NCBI RefSeq assembly: GCF_023652955.1
Contig: NZ_JAKLOY010000005.1
Location: forward strand, 310,001-374,000
Source of the DNA: Geomonas sp. Red32
GTDB taxonomy: Bacteria; Desulfobacterota; Desulfuromonadia; Geobacterales; Geobacteraceae
Direction of reading: 5' to 3'
Length of the DNA: 64,000 nucleotides
Below the pieces are notes generated by a model that was not told where the DNA came from, did not search any database, and was given only the letters and a program-made list of their open reading frames with translations. Shown piece after piece: positions 49,590-58,798 of this stretch. The position numbers were made by a program, and so were the translations under genes. Every line of letters begins with the position of its first letter. Positions within the stretch are counted from its first letter, which is position 1.

Positions 49590-52500
49590 TCACCCAACCC
49601 GCCATTCAACACTCATCGGCTGGCTCCCCTTATGCCTTAGATAGATGACCTCACCATAGTAAGTAAATGGGGCAGATTTACTTCCGGCCAGTTTCCCTTC
49701 ACGGATAAACAGGTGGATTGCAATCCCCATCTTCTCATGATCAATCAACTCCCGTCCCCGCTTGCTTTCCGGACTCGTTTTATTCTGGCTTTGCCAATGG
49801 AAATGATGCTCATCCATCCAGTAATCGTGATAGCGATGCTGCTGGGCTTTCCCCTGCTTATTAATAGTCACCAGCAGCACATGAATAGGCCGATCCTTTA
49901 GCACGACGTGACCGACATTCCAGTTGCCGGGGTTGAACGCTTCCCCAAAGAGCGCGGGAATGTCTTCCCGAATGAAAGGTCGCCCAATGGCAAGATCAAG
50001 TGGATTGAGGATCTCTTTGAGGCGGGCAAACGTCCGCATCTCCTCATTGGCTTCAATTTCTTCGTACTCTGGATTTGTTGCCTTCAGCACATAGCGCCCC
50101 GCACTCGGCTCGGACACTTTACGTAGCAGATACTGGTTGTCGCCCCCGACATCCTGTCTCTCGATTGCCACAATCTGGCCGATTATTGAGTCGGCACTTT
50201 CAGGGGTGATCCGTTCCAACAACAGATAATCTCCATCATGAATGGGATTCTTGCCGCCGTTCATCGAACTGCCCGAGGCCCGAGCGATAAAATGTCTTGC
50301 TGAGTCCAGCTTCCCATGACGAGGCCCGAGGCTGCGATATTCCTCGGCATCGGCGCTGCCTGATTTGAAATGCCCGCAGGCAATTTTAATGTTCGGGAAA
50401 TATGGCACCTCGACTCTCTCACCCGGTCGTTTCAGCGGCACGACATTATCCGGCAGGACCTGAGAGCTTCTTGCCTCATAAGAGGCAAACCGGAAATCCA
50501 CCAATTCCTGCAGCAGCGCCGTCAACGGTTCCAGTTCATTGGCACTCACTTTGAACCGCGGCAAGAATTTACCGTCAACGATGTGGAAGAAAGAATCGGT
50601 ACTTCCCGACCGATTGCCGCCGATCCAGGCATTCACAGGATTGCTGTCCCAGTACTGCTGCCAATCGGCAGATTTCACTTGATCGATTTTTTTCAGGTCC
50701 TGCCTAATATCCGGAATAAGCGAGCGCCGCCGTTGGAAAATGGCCAAGGATTGGGCGGCCAGAACGGCAAGGGACGGAGGTGACATCAAGCCGCCGTGCT
50801 CCAGCAGTGCTTCCAGCAATACCATCTTGAAGGATTTGGTCATGGCAGTAGTTTCTACCTGGCGCAAAAACGCCCCATGCCGGACTGCGCACGCTTTTTC
50901 GTCGGGTTCAAGGTCACCCATCGCATCGACAAAGGAAAACCAGTTGCCGTACTGCTGCCGTACGTAGCTGATCGAAGCGCCACTGCGATAGAACTCCGAC
51001 AGGGTCGGTCTCCGCCCCAGGGATTCGCGTAGCGCCTCGTAGTCCTGTTGTGCACCGTCACTGTCCAGTTGCTTGAGAAAGTCGATCAGCTCCAGGTCGT
51101 AGTTTGCGAAACATCCTTCCGGGAGGGTCAAACGCCGCTGCTCCACCTGTCGAGCAAATTGGGCCAATGCTTTGTAATTGGCTGCGACCTTGAACAGCGC
51201 CTGCGGTTTGTGGAGAAAACTCTGGTGATTGCCGATAAAGTCAAGGATCACCAGATGATCTTTCCCAGGTGCAGTACGCAAGCCGCGCCCTATCTGCTGC
51301 AGAAACAGGATTTTCGACTCGGTCGGCCTCAGCAGCATCACCGTATCGATTTCAGGCAAATCGACCCCTTCGTTGAAGAGGTCGACCGAAAAAATCACCT
51401 GCAACCGTCCGTCCGTCAGCTGCTCCTGCGCTTCACTGCGCGCCATGGGTGAACCGGCGTAGACCGCTTCAGCCTTTACCCCCACCTGCCGAAACCGCTC
51501 GGCCATGAACTGTGCGTGGCGAATAGAGACACAAAAAGCAAGGGTGCGCTCCTGCGAAAGGTCCTTCCATTTCTTGTAGGCATGCCCGGCACGGGCCAGG
51601 GTTGCCAGCTTATTTGAAAGCTGTTCGGGATCGAATTTGCCGTTGCGCCATGGGATCTCGCGGTAATCTACCGACTCGTCGTAAATGCCGTAGTAATGGA
51701 ACGGCACAAGTAGACCGCTGGTGACGCCGACAAAGAGATCCTTGCTGAAAACCAGGTTGTCGTCACACAGGGAAAGGATATCGGATTGATCGGAACGCTC
51801 GGGAGTTGCCGTCAGACCAAGGAGGAAACGGGGCTCGAAATGATTGAGCAGGCGCCGGTAGGTAGCCGCTGCCGCATGATGGAACTCGTCTATTACGACA
51901 TAATCGAAATGGCGGGGAGAAAAGCGCAGGAGGTGTTCGAGCTTGCCTAGGGTCTGCACCGAGGCACACAGAATGTCGACTTCCGAATCCTTTACCTCTC
52001 CCGTATAGAAGCCGACGCGTGCATGGGGCCGAATGCGCAGAAAGGTGTTTTCCGCTTGGAACAGGATCTCTTCGCGGTGGGCGACAAACAGGACCCGCTT
52101 CGCCTGACTGAAATGGCAGTCAAATGCAGCCAGCCATGTTTTCCCGAGGCCGGTGGCCATTACCACGAGACCGCGCTTAAAGCCTTCCTGCCGCGTAAGT
52201 GTCAATGCCCGCAGGGCTTCCTTCTGAATGCTGGTCGGTAATGGCGGCGGCTCACTCTCGTGACTCCCAGGAGCAACCGGCAAAGCCTGCACGCGTCGCC
52301 GTTGCTCGTAGCGGTCAATCCAATCATGCGTAAGCGGCACGGCCAGAGGATCCGCAAACAGATCCTCGAAGCGGCTGCGTATTTCTAGGAAGCCTGCGAA
52401 ATCGGGAGACTCATTCCAGTTGGGAACATCAATGCGGTAATTCCATTCCAAACCATCCTGCAAGGCCTGCCTGCTAATATTGCTGGAGCCGACAAAGGCC

Positions 52501-53453
52501 ATACCGCTCGTGTTGCGGCCCCTGGCGTGACTCACAAAAATATAGGACTTCATGTGAAAGCTGGTGCCGGCGGATTCGTACACCTTCACCTGCGCCCCCC
52601 GCTCCTGTAGCAACATCAGGCCGCGCAAGGCTTCGGGGTCGGTCACATCCAGGTAATCGCTGGTGATGATGCGCAAGCGCACGGGGATTCGGTCACTGTC
52701 CGGCATGGGAGCTAGTGCATCTTTGAGGTCGGAAAACAGCAGGCGCAGTCCAGTTGCCTTGATAAAGGCCACCGTCATTTCAATTTCCGTAGCATGACGG
52801 ATGCCTTGCAGGAGGGAGGGGAGAAAGGGATTCTGATTCCCGCCGGTGATTAGGCGGTTACCATCATGATGCTTGCGGCGAACAAGGGCATTTAGCCAAA
52901 CATCGGCACGTTCCGGTCTTGCATCGCGTGTCTGCCAGCATTCAATCCTGAACACGTCGTGTAGCCCATTAATGATCCGGCGCAGGTCGATCTCGTTCAA
53001 GTCCGTAAAGAGCCGCCCATCTTTATTCCGCTCGCCGGTTCCTTCCTTGAAACTGATATAAAAGATGCCGCCCGGCTTCAGCGCCCGCCATAGTCGACTG
53101 ATGGCATCCGGCAATTCCGGGAGCGGCAGATGCAGTAGGCTTGCGCATGCCCAGACACCGTCGTAAACCCCGACCTCATCAACGTCGGCAAAAGTGCGAA
53201 CCGATACCTCCTGCCCAATATGCGATCCAGCCAGCGCTGATAGTTCAAGAGAAGCATCGAATGCGGCTACACGATAGCCGCGGTGCTTGAATTCCCTGGA
53301 ATCACGGCCGGAACCGCAACCAGCGTCAAGGATCAGACCGCCTTTGGGGACAAACGCAAGGAACCGCTCGTGGAGAGAGGACATGTCCACAGCAACCGTG
53401 TCATTAAAAAAAGCCTGTGAATTCCGATTGTAATAGTCCTGGGTACACGACAT
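49590..53453 (-). CDS. Five-module methyltransferase-PLD nuclease-SF2 helicase-S24-DUF3427 protein, probable defence function
   Basis: The product is 1287 residues from ATG 53453; GAGGAG lies 12 bases upstream. Modules in order are a class-I SAM methyltransferase (~1-195; LILDAGCGSGR at 40-50, with LKPGGIFYISF) and a PLD/HKD-type nuclease (~205-375; FHMKSYIF with His300 and Lys302, AFVGSSNIS at 319-327). Next is an SF2 helicase: Walker A MATGLGKT 432-439, DEFHH 522-526, TAT 548-550, QQIGRGLR 719-726. An S24/LexA-like peptidase fold follows (GSSMNGGKNPIHDGD ~1061-1075, candidate Lys in LLRKV ~1112), then a DUF3427-type end (YHDYWMDEHHFHWQSQNKTS ~1208-1227). PLD-helicase-DUF3427 proteins are restriction-like. 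The added methyltransferase is unusual and could modify host DNA or a small molecule. The gene stands alone. Confidence 0.88.
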   Translation of the reverse strand: MSCTQDYYNRNSQAFFNDTVAVDMSSLHERFLAFVPKGGLILDAGCGSGRDSREFKHRGYRVAAFDASLELSALAGSHIGQEVSVRTFADVDEVGVYDGVWACASLLHLPLPELPDAISRLWRALKPGGIFYISFKEGTGERNKDGRLFTDLNEIDLRRIINGLHDVFRIECWQTRDARPERADVWLNALVRRKHHDGNRLITGGNQNPFLPSLLQGIRHATEIEMTVAFIKATGLRLLFSDLKDALAPMPDSDRIPVRLRIITSDYLDVTDPEALRGLMLLQERGAQVKVYESAGTSFHMKSYIFVSHARGRNTSGMAFVGSSNISRQALQDGLEWNYRIDVPNWNESPDFAGFLEIRSRFEDLFADPLAVPLTHDWIDRYEQRRRVQALPVAPGSHESEPPPLPTSIQKEALRALTLTRQEGFKRGLVVMATGLGKTWLAAFDCHFSQAKRVLFVAHREEILFQAENTFLRIRPHARVGFYTGEVKDSEVDILCASVQTLGKLEHLLRFSPRHFDYVVIDEFHHAAAATYRRLLNHFEPRFLLGLTATPERSDQSDILSLCDDNLVFSKDLFVGVTSGLLVPFHYYGIYDESVDYREIPWRNGKFDPEQLSNKLATLARAGHAYKKWKDLSQERTLAFCVSIRHAQFMAERFRQVGVKAEAVYAGSPMARSEAQEQLTDGRLQVIFSVDLFNEGVDLPEIDTVMLLRPTESKILFLQQIGRGLRTAPGKDHLVILDFIGNHQSFLHKPQALFKVAANYKALAQFARQVEQRRLTLPEGCFANYDLELIDFLKQLDSDGAQQDYEALRESLGRRPTLSEFYRSGASISYVRQQYGNWFSFVDAMGDLEPDEKACAVRHGAFLRQVETTAMTKSFKMVLLEALLEHGGLMSPPSLAVLAAQSLAIFQRRRSLIPDIRQDLKKIDQVKSADWQQYWDSNPVNAWIGGNRSGSTDSFFHIVDGKFLPRFKVSANELEPLTALLQELVDFRFASYEARSSQVLPDNVVPLKRPGERVEVPYFPNIKIACGHFKSGSADAEEYRSLGPRHGKLDSARHFIARASGSSMNGGKNPIHDGDYLLLERITPESADSIIGQIVAIERQDVGGDNQYLLRKVSEPSAGRYVLKATNPEYEEIEANEEMRTFARLKEILNPLDLAIGRPFIREDIPALFGEAFNPGNWNVGHVVLKDRPIHVLLVTINKQGKAQQHRYHDYWMDEHHFHWQSQNKTSPESKRGRELIDHEKMGIAIHLFIREGKLAGSKSAPFTYYGEVIYLRHKGSQPMSVEWRVG

Positions 53454-53725
53454 TTTTGAGATCAACTCCTCAACACCACATTAAAAACAGCGCCCCAGGC
53501 AGTAGCAAGTCCTTATGCGAGCACTTTTTCTATTCATCTTCATGCCATTGAGGGCCTATCAGAGCAAGAAGAACCAACTGGCTCCGCCCTGCCTTTCTTA
53601 TCAGACACTTTACGGCTTATAACATGTCAAATTGCCAAATACAATTGACTACTCGGGACAGAAGGGGCAGGTCTGGAAACCGGAATGGTCGCTACTACGC
53701 AGGACGAGATGACTTTGGGGGCCGG
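53454..53725. other. Gap upstream of the large helicase gene, with left copy of a direct repeat
   Basis: The first ~200 bases are relatively AT-rich and should hold the helicase gene promoter. From 53668 a segment of about 105 bases begins that is repeated at 55528. No intact gene is seen. Confidence 0.45.
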
Positions 53726-53772
53726 CTAGAGGGGGATTGAGTCATCGTAAAGGGTTTCGGGGGCGACGTCGA
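53668..53772. repeat. Direct repeat, left copy flanking the Mrr gene
   Basis: This copy begins CAGGTCTGGAAACCGGAATG and includes CAGGACGAGATGACTT and GTAAAGGGTTTCGGGGGCGA. The right copy at 55528-55639 shares these blocks in the same orientation with a few substitutions and small indels. The two copies are 1.86 kb apart and enclose the Mrr-type gene. Confidence 0.75.
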
Positions 53773-53907
53773 TGTCGCCGGGCCATACGACGGTGCCGTA
53801 CTCGGCCCTCGCCAGCGTGCAGAGGTCCGAGTCGGCAATCCGGTTCCAAGGCTTCATGGTGTGCAGAGGCCGCAGGTCTCCCCACTTGATGGCAATCCGA
53901 TTCGCGC
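53726..53907 (-). pseudogene. C-terminal remnant of a DUF2442-like gene
   Basis: On the minus strand a frame ending at 53726 encodes a product with IKWGDLRPLHTMK and then EYGTVVWPGDIDVAPETLYD. The second segment is the typical end of small DUF2442 proteins found beside toxin-antitoxin-like genes. The upstream part has no start and runs into transposase-like sequence in another frame, so this is a fragment. Confidence 0.55.
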
Positions 53908-54059
53908 GGACAGTCAGCTGAGCGTAGGAAGCGCTCAGGATGACGACAGTTTTTTGCCGAAGCGTAGAGAAGGGGCTGAAAGATCGACTTTAGGTCGAAG
54001 CGCTTGTTGAATCTATACTGAACTTCCGCCAGATAACGATGCAGGTACTTTTCAAATCT
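53908..54059 (-). pseudogene. C-terminal fragment of an IS1595-like transposase
   Basis: Minus-strand translation gives YLHRYLAEVQYRFNKRFDLK and then an IFQPLL segment with PERFLRSAD. This matches the conserved tail of IS1595/ISXO2-type DDE transposases. The N-terminal part is missing: the upstream sequence is the end of the Mrr gene, overlapping by a few bases in another frame. Confidence 0.6.
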
Positions 54060-55137
54060 CAGGCACGGGCACTCCGTCCACCGGCCACCCCTTCTTGCAG
54101 GTGATGCAGCCCAAAAACTCCTGCCCCTCTTTCGGGCCGCTCAGAAACCTCTTTCGCTCTAATTCTTTTCCGCACTCAGGACAGGTTCGGATGGAAGGGG
54201 GAGGTTTCATCCCGTCGCCATTCCTTTCCGGCGCTGCCCCGGAGGGCACAGATTCCTCTAACTGCCGGGTGCCGTTGCATTTTGGGTAGGTGCTGCAGCC
54301 CCAAAATTCTTTTCCGGCATTTTGGCCCTGACGGCCGATCCGCTTTTTCATCTCGGCACCGCATTTCTGACAAGCCGGAGTCGATGCCACGGGGATGATC
54401 GACGGCGGATTCGGGGATCTCGGTTCCGGATTTTTCGTCAGGCCGTGATTTTCTGGGACCGCCCCTCTCTTCTTTGCCGGACCGATCATCTTCTTGAGCC
54501 CGAGACCGTCGATGAGATCCAGGTTGAGTCCGTGGACGAATTCCCTCGCATCGTCGGTAAAGGTTCCGGAGGTGACGAAGTATCCTGCGGCTGCGCCTGC
54601 GGCGCACATCACGCCGTAAAACTCCCGCACCGGTTGCACCCCGACCTTGTAGGCCTTCCACTGTTTGCACTGCACGAGGTGCTTTTCCCCTCCCCTTCGC
54701 AACACGAGGTCTATGCCGCCGTCGGGACCATTCCCGCCCATCCGCTCGACGGTGAAGCCGTCCCGCCGAAAATGCTCTCCCACCAGGCTCTCGAACTCCT
54801 CCCAGGTCAACTCGTTAAGGGCGCCAACCTGTGGCCTTGACTGGACCTTCTCGTACAGCTTTCGCTGTTTCAGGGAGCTGATGGCTGAGACAATTGCCCC
54901 CATGACAAAACCCGCCGGAAATATCCATTGCATGAAAATGGACACGGTGGTGATTGACCCATAGGGAACGGCTTCCCCCATATTTCCCGGTGAAGTCATG
55001 CGCATGAGAGGACGCGAGGCCAGGGCATGGAACATCAAATAACTGATGGGAGCCAGGAGAAGGGAGACCTTCCATGGTAGCAGGCTGGCAAGGTGTATGA
55101 GATCTTCGAAGGGACTATTCTGCCGACGTCGTGCCAT
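54052..55137 (-). CDS. Membrane-anchored Mrr-type restriction endonuclease with zinc-ribbon tail
   Basis: The 361-residue protein has two membrane helices (~18-40 and ~68-90), then an Mrr_cat nuclease domain (~107-215) with the core GGNGPDGGIDLVL and HLVQCKQWK (Asp...Gln-x-Lys). Two C4 zinc ribbons of the topoisomerase type follow (CQKCGAEMKKR with CSTYPKC, and CPECGKELERKR with CITC). Mrr enzymes cut modified or foreign DNA. The membrane anchor suggests action on incoming DNA near the envelope, which is inference. GGAAGGAG lies 14 bases before ATG 55137. Its last codons overlap an IS1595-like fragment, suggesting the native C terminus may have been altered. Confidence 0.85.
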   Translation of the reverse strand: MARRRQNSPFEDLIHLASLLPWKVSLLLAPISYLMFHALASRPLMRMTSPGNMGEAVPYGSITTVSIFMQWIFPAGFVMGAIVSAISSLKQRKLYEKVQSRPQVGALNELTWEEFESLVGEHFRRDGFTVERMGGNGPDGGIDLVLRRGGEKHLVQCKQWKAYKVGVQPVREFYGVMCAAGAAAGYFVTSGTFTDDAREFVHGLNLDLIDGLGLKKMIGPAKKRGAVPENHGLTKNPEPRSPNPPSIIPVASTPACQKCGAEMKKRIGRQGQNAGKEFWGCSTYPKCNGTRQLEESVPSGAAPERNGDGMKPPPSIRTCPECGKELERKRFLSGPKEGQEFLGCITCKKGWPVDGVPVPEI

Positions 55138-55527
55138 TCAGTGGATGAACTCCTTCCATTTTATGTTTCATCTGCAATGACGACAATGAATCGGCAGACA
55201 CTTACAAGAATCGGACCACAGGTTCTAGTTCAGTAAAGCAGCTACATGTTCCTGCATAGTTAGGATTTATTATTACTACATATTTTTAATTTGTTTATAT
55301 TTACTGTTCATTTTTTTACAGCGAGCCAAGCACAGCCTCCCCCAAACTATTGATTTTTCGATTTTTCTTGTAATTGTAAAAATTTTCACAGTGATTTTTT
55401 TTACACCTCACCCCTGGGACAGAGCAGCGGGGAACTGGATCCGTGAGGAATTGATATCCCGGACCGATGCGTGCTGTTCCAAGAACGCTACACGGTGATG
55501 GTAAAAAATGGAGGGAAAGCGGAGGGT
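55138..55527. other. AT-rich intergenic region upstream of the Mrr gene
   Basis: This ~390-base stretch contains very T-rich tracts at 55265-55410 and contrasts with the GC-rich surroundings. It should hold the Mrr promoter. No gene is seen. The composition suggests acquired DNA. Confidence 0.5.
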
Positions 55528-55639
55528 CAGGTCTGGAAACCGGAATGGTCGCTTCTATGCAGGACGAGATGACTTCCGGGAAGAGAGGAGCCAGCTAGAG
55601 AGGGATTGTGAGTCGTCGTAAAGGGTTTCGGGGGCGAGG
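55528..55639. repeat. Direct repeat, right copy flanking the Mrr gene
   Basis: See the left copy at 53668. This copy reads into the 3' end of the truncated Abi gene. A third, ~20-base piece (CTAGAGGGGGATTGAGTCGT) recurs at 55963-55982. Confidence 0.75.
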
Positions 55640-55809
55640 TCGCGACCTGCGTGGTCGAGTTCGAATGGGAGCCAGTAGGCAGCAAGGCGGTAGTAGTTGA
55701 GATGGGAGAGGAAGTGACGAGCGCGACAGCAGTTATCGATCTGCATGCCCCGTGAAACCAGCAGCTCTATCTGCTGCTGATAGGTCAAAGGGGGCTTGCG
55801 GAATTTCAT
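55555..55809 (-). pseudogene. Truncated Abi_2 (AbiD/AbiF-type) abortive infection gene
   Basis: The 84-codon frame from ATG 55809 (ribosome binding site GGGGGGCAGG) begins MKFRKPPLTYQQQIELLVSR and continues with FLSHLNYYRLAAYWLPFE, the N-terminal signature of Abi_2 proteins. Full-length members are ~300 residues. Here the match stops after ~55 residues and switches to APETLYDDS, the tail also seen in the DUF2442 remnant, so two genes have been joined by deletion or recombination. Confidence 0.75.
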
Positions 55810-55842
55810 CACCTGCCCCCCTTCAAAAAAATGCCCCCCCAT

Positions 55843-55990
55843 GGTGCGCAGTTCTTGTGGGATGCGTGGGAGGTGCTGTTGGTTGCGATCCTACCGGTTT
55901 CCGTTAAAAAAACAACGGGATAACGTGTACACGAAAGTGTCCTTACCAGTCCTCACCGACTAGAGGGGGATTGAGTCGTCACCGGACCGG
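55843..55990. other. Gap between the Abi remnant and the 41-bp array
   Basis: No gene is seen. A short third copy of the direct-repeat end lies at 55963-55982. Confidence 0.4.
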
Positions 55991-56580
55991 GCGGCGTTGG
56001 CGATCCGCACCGCAATCGGCGAGCAGCGTTGGCGATCCGCACCTCGGAGATCGCAATCGGCGGGCGGCGTTGGCGATCCGCACCTCGGAGATCGCCATCT
56101 GCGACTGGCGTTGGCGATCCGCACCTCGGAGATCGCCATCTGCGACTGGCGTTGGCGATCCGCGACTCGGAGATCGCTATCGGCGAGCGGCGTTGGCGAT
56201 CCGTGCCTCGGAGATCGCAAACGGCGAGCGGCGTTGGCCATCCGTGCCTCGGAGATCGCAAACGGCGAGCGGCGTTGGCCATCCGTGCCTCGGAGATCGC
56301 AAACGGCGAGCGGCGTTGGCCATCCGTGCCTCGGAGATCGCAAACGGCGGGCGGCGTTGGCGATCCGCACCTCGGAGATCGCAATCGGCAGGCGGCGTTG
56401 GCGATCCGTGCCTCGGAGATCGCAATCGGCAGGCGGCGTTGGCGATCCGTGCCTCGGAGATCGCAATCGGCGAGTGGCGTTGGCGATCCGCACCTCGGAG
56501 ATCGCAAACGGCGAGTGGCGTTGGCGATCCGCACCTCGGAGATCGCCATCGGGGAGCGGCGCTTGCTATCTGTGCATTGT
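55991..56580. repeat. 41-bp tandem repeat array, about 14 copies, each with a hairpin
   Basis: GCGTTGG occurs at 55994 and 56026, then every 41 bases (56067, 56108, 56149 and on to ~56518), ending in a degenerate copy near 56559. Each unit contains GGCGATC...GATCGC(C/A), an inverted repeat that can form a 6-7 bp stem around CGCACCTCGGA or CGTGCCTCGGA. Because 41 is not a multiple of three and the units lack stops, long frames exist on both strands but are not real genes. There are no unique spacers, so it is not a CRISPR array. Confidence 0.9.
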
Positions 56581-56673
56581 CTGGATTTAAGGGGGGGGAT
56601 ACGGAGGAGAGTGGAGGCGGGCCCGGCCCCCCAGGGATGGGGGACCGGGCGTTTCATGCTTTGACGGGGAAAG

Positions 56674-57327
56674 CTAGGTCACGATGATGCCGACCGGCTC
56701 GCTCCAGGGACCGACTTCGTTGTGGCCGATGCTCCTGACCCGGAAGTAGTACCAGCTTGCCCGCTCCAGGTTGCTGACGACCACGCGGACTTTCTTGTAG
56801 TACCCCTGGTCGGCGTACGATTCGTCGCCCACGGGTATTCCCTTGCAGATCTGCAGAAGATAGGAACCGGCAGCCTCGTCCCTCTCCCACCCTAAAGTCA
56901 CCTCGCCGATTTCCGGCCCGTTCTTGGCCTTGGGTTGTGTAGCGGTGGAGCTGACCAACTTGTTGTAGTTTCTCTTGAGCTTGTCCTTGGAGATGTAGCC
57001 GTTGTTGTGGAACCAGGACTCGTCCTTTTGGTAGCCCCCCTTGAGGACGATGAACTCGGCGTTGACGAGTATGTCGCTCACCGCCGCCGCGTGGGCTTCC
57101 TCGAGCTCTTTCGTGGTTGGCACGTTGAGGGAAGCCGCCCTGTCCAGCTCCCTGGTAATGGCTTCCTTGTGATGCCTGAATTGGACCGAACCGGGAACCC
57201 AATCGTCCTTTTCCTTGCTGATCGTGCCGTGGTTCTCCTGCAAGGTGGCGGCATCCTCCAGCCACAAGACGAGTTCCGAAGGGTCCATCTCCTTATGGTT
57301 CATCAGGAACCTGGTCGCAGCGTTCAC
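56674..57327 (-). CDS. Fibronectin type III domain protein
   Basis: The 217-residue product starts at GTG 57327 behind GGGGAGGAT. There is no signal peptide. Residues ~1-115 are helical and charged; the C-terminal ~90 residues form one FN3 domain (GEVTLGWERDEAAGSYLLQI, WYYFRVRSIGHNEVGPWSEP). The role is unknown: FN3 units mediate binding, and a cytoplasmic or non-classically secreted form is unusual. A GC-rich hairpin lies after the gene (56612-56650) but lacks a T run. Confidence 0.78.
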   Translation of the reverse strand: MNAATRFLMNHKEMDPSELVLWLEDAATLQENHGTISKEKDDWVPGSVQFRHHKEAITRELDRAASLNVPTTKELEEAHAAAVSDILVNAEFIVLKGGYQKDESWFHNNGYISKDKLKRNYNKLVSSTATQPKAKNGPEIGEVTLGWERDEAAGSYLLQICKGIPVGDESYADQGYYKKVRVVVSNLERASWYYFRVRSIGHNEVGPWSEPVGIIVT

Positions 57328-57544
57328 GTCATCCTCCCCTGAGTTGATGATGGCCGATGTTATGAAGAATTATTAACCGATATTAATGCCACCTAAAAAG
57401 ATGTCAAGAGGGGAGGCGAAAAAAGGGCGTAAAGATCGCCCGGAACCTCAATGTGGACGTCAGTTCCGTGATAGCTACCAGCGAGTGAGTTCCCGGGCGG
57501 CCGTGCCCCGGCACGGAGCGCCCGGATGGGACCGGGGGCCGGTG

Positions 57545-58798
57545 CTAGGTACCGAGGACTTCGGCCTGCTCGCCAATGCGGTCGCGGCCGCCGCTTTTCG
57601 CTCGGTAGAGACCGTCGTCGGCGCGTTTCATGGCGTCGGTGTAGCTGGTGTCGCCCGCTTGTGAGGTGGCCACTCCTATGCTCACCGTGCCTCGTACCTG
57701 GTCCCCCTCCAGAACGAATGGCTCCTCCCTCACCAGCATCCAGATCTTCCGGGCCACCAGGCACGCCTCATCGAGGTTCGTATTGGGGAGGATGATGAGG
57801 AATTCGTCGCCACCAAAACGGCCAACGGCGTCGAATCCCCTCAGCGAGGTGGAGATGCGGTCGGAAACCTCCTTCAGGAGGTGGTCGCCGGCCAAGTGCC
57901 CGTAGCGGTCGTTCACTTCCTTGAACTGGTCGATATCCACCATGATGAAGGCGACCTCCGCATCGGGCATCCCCTTTTCCCTCCGGCGGCGGGCCCTGGC
58001 GAATTCGGTCCCCGCCGTATGGAGGATCTGCCGCTTGTTGAGGAGGCCGGTCAACGGGTCGGTGATGGCCTGTTTGCGGATGGCCTGCTGGATCTCCCTC
58101 ACGCTCCTGGTGGCCTTGCGGATGACGATGAACGACAGACCGAAGGCGACCATCAAGATCAGGAACAGAATCCCCACCAGCAAGGCGATGGAATTCTTGA
58201 AGATGGTCCAGGTCGACGTGACGTCCTGGTAAATCTCGAAACAGCCAATCACCTTGTTCTGCTTGTCCTTCACCGGGATGTACGTCTCGACCACGTCTAC
58301 CGCCAGCCTCTGCTCCTTGGCCAGATCATGCACGTCCTCTTTTTTCTCGAACTTCGAGTCAGCGACGCCGGTCAAGGCGTGGTTGAGCCTCTTATTGTTC
58401 AGGTTGGTCATCCCGATGATGCCGGTTTCCGTGCTGTAGATGATCCGGCAATCGTTCGAGTAGATCTTGATCTTTACAATGCCGAAGGGGGCAAGGAACT
58501 GCCGGAGGTGCTGGTCCAACCGGGGAAGATCGGCCGGATCGATATGCATGTACGATCCGCCGTCGGCGTAGGGGGCGATGATCTTGTCTCTTTCCTCGGA
58601 AAGCAGAGCGCTGCTGATGCTGGTGGCATCCTCCTCGGCGGCGCTCTCCACGAATCGCTCCAGCCCCTCGCGAAAGCCGAACCCGGCCAGCAAGAGGATG
58701 ATCACGATGGAGACCATGGCCGTAACCGAGAAAAGGCGCAAAAGCGCATCCGGGTCCTTTTTCACGTCAAGCTTCCCCACCAAACCCGAGATCGCCAT
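57545..58798 (-). CDS. Membrane-bound diguanylate cyclase
   Basis: The 417-residue protein has two membrane helices (~22-42 and ~205-230) flanking a periplasmic sensor region with PAS/Cache-like pattern. The C-terminal GGDEF domain (~245-410) has an intact FGGDEF active site and an RGFD inhibitory I-site five residues before it, so it should make cyclic di-GMP with product feedback. ATG 58798 has only a weak ribosome binding site. It is a single gene. Confidence 0.92.
   Translation of the reverse strand: MAISGLVGKLDVKKDPDALLRLFSVTAMVSIVIILLLAGFGFREGLERFVESAAEEDATSISSALLSEERDKIIAPYADGGSYMHIDPADLPRLDQHLRQFLAPFGIVKIKIYSNDCRIIYSTETGIIGMTNLNNKRLNHALTGVADSKFEKKEDVHDLAKEQRLAVDVVETYIPVKDKQNKVIGCFEIYQDVTSTWTIFKNSIALLVGILFLILMVAFGLSFIVIRKATRSVREIQQAIRKQAITDPLTGLLNKRQILHTAGTEFARARRRREKGMPDAEVAFIMVDIDQFKEVNDRYGHLAGDHLLKEVSDRISTSLRGFDAVGRFGGDEFLIILPNTNLDEACLVARKIWMLVREEPFVLEGDQVRGTVSIGVATSQAGDTSYTDAMKRADDGLYRAKSGGRDRIGEQAEVLGT

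Noticed and set aside
55991-56580. CRISPR array or repeat-protein gene at the 41-bp array
   Set aside because: There are no unique spacers between repeats and no cas genes nearby. The period is not a multiple of three, and frames exist in all phases because the unit lacks stop codons.
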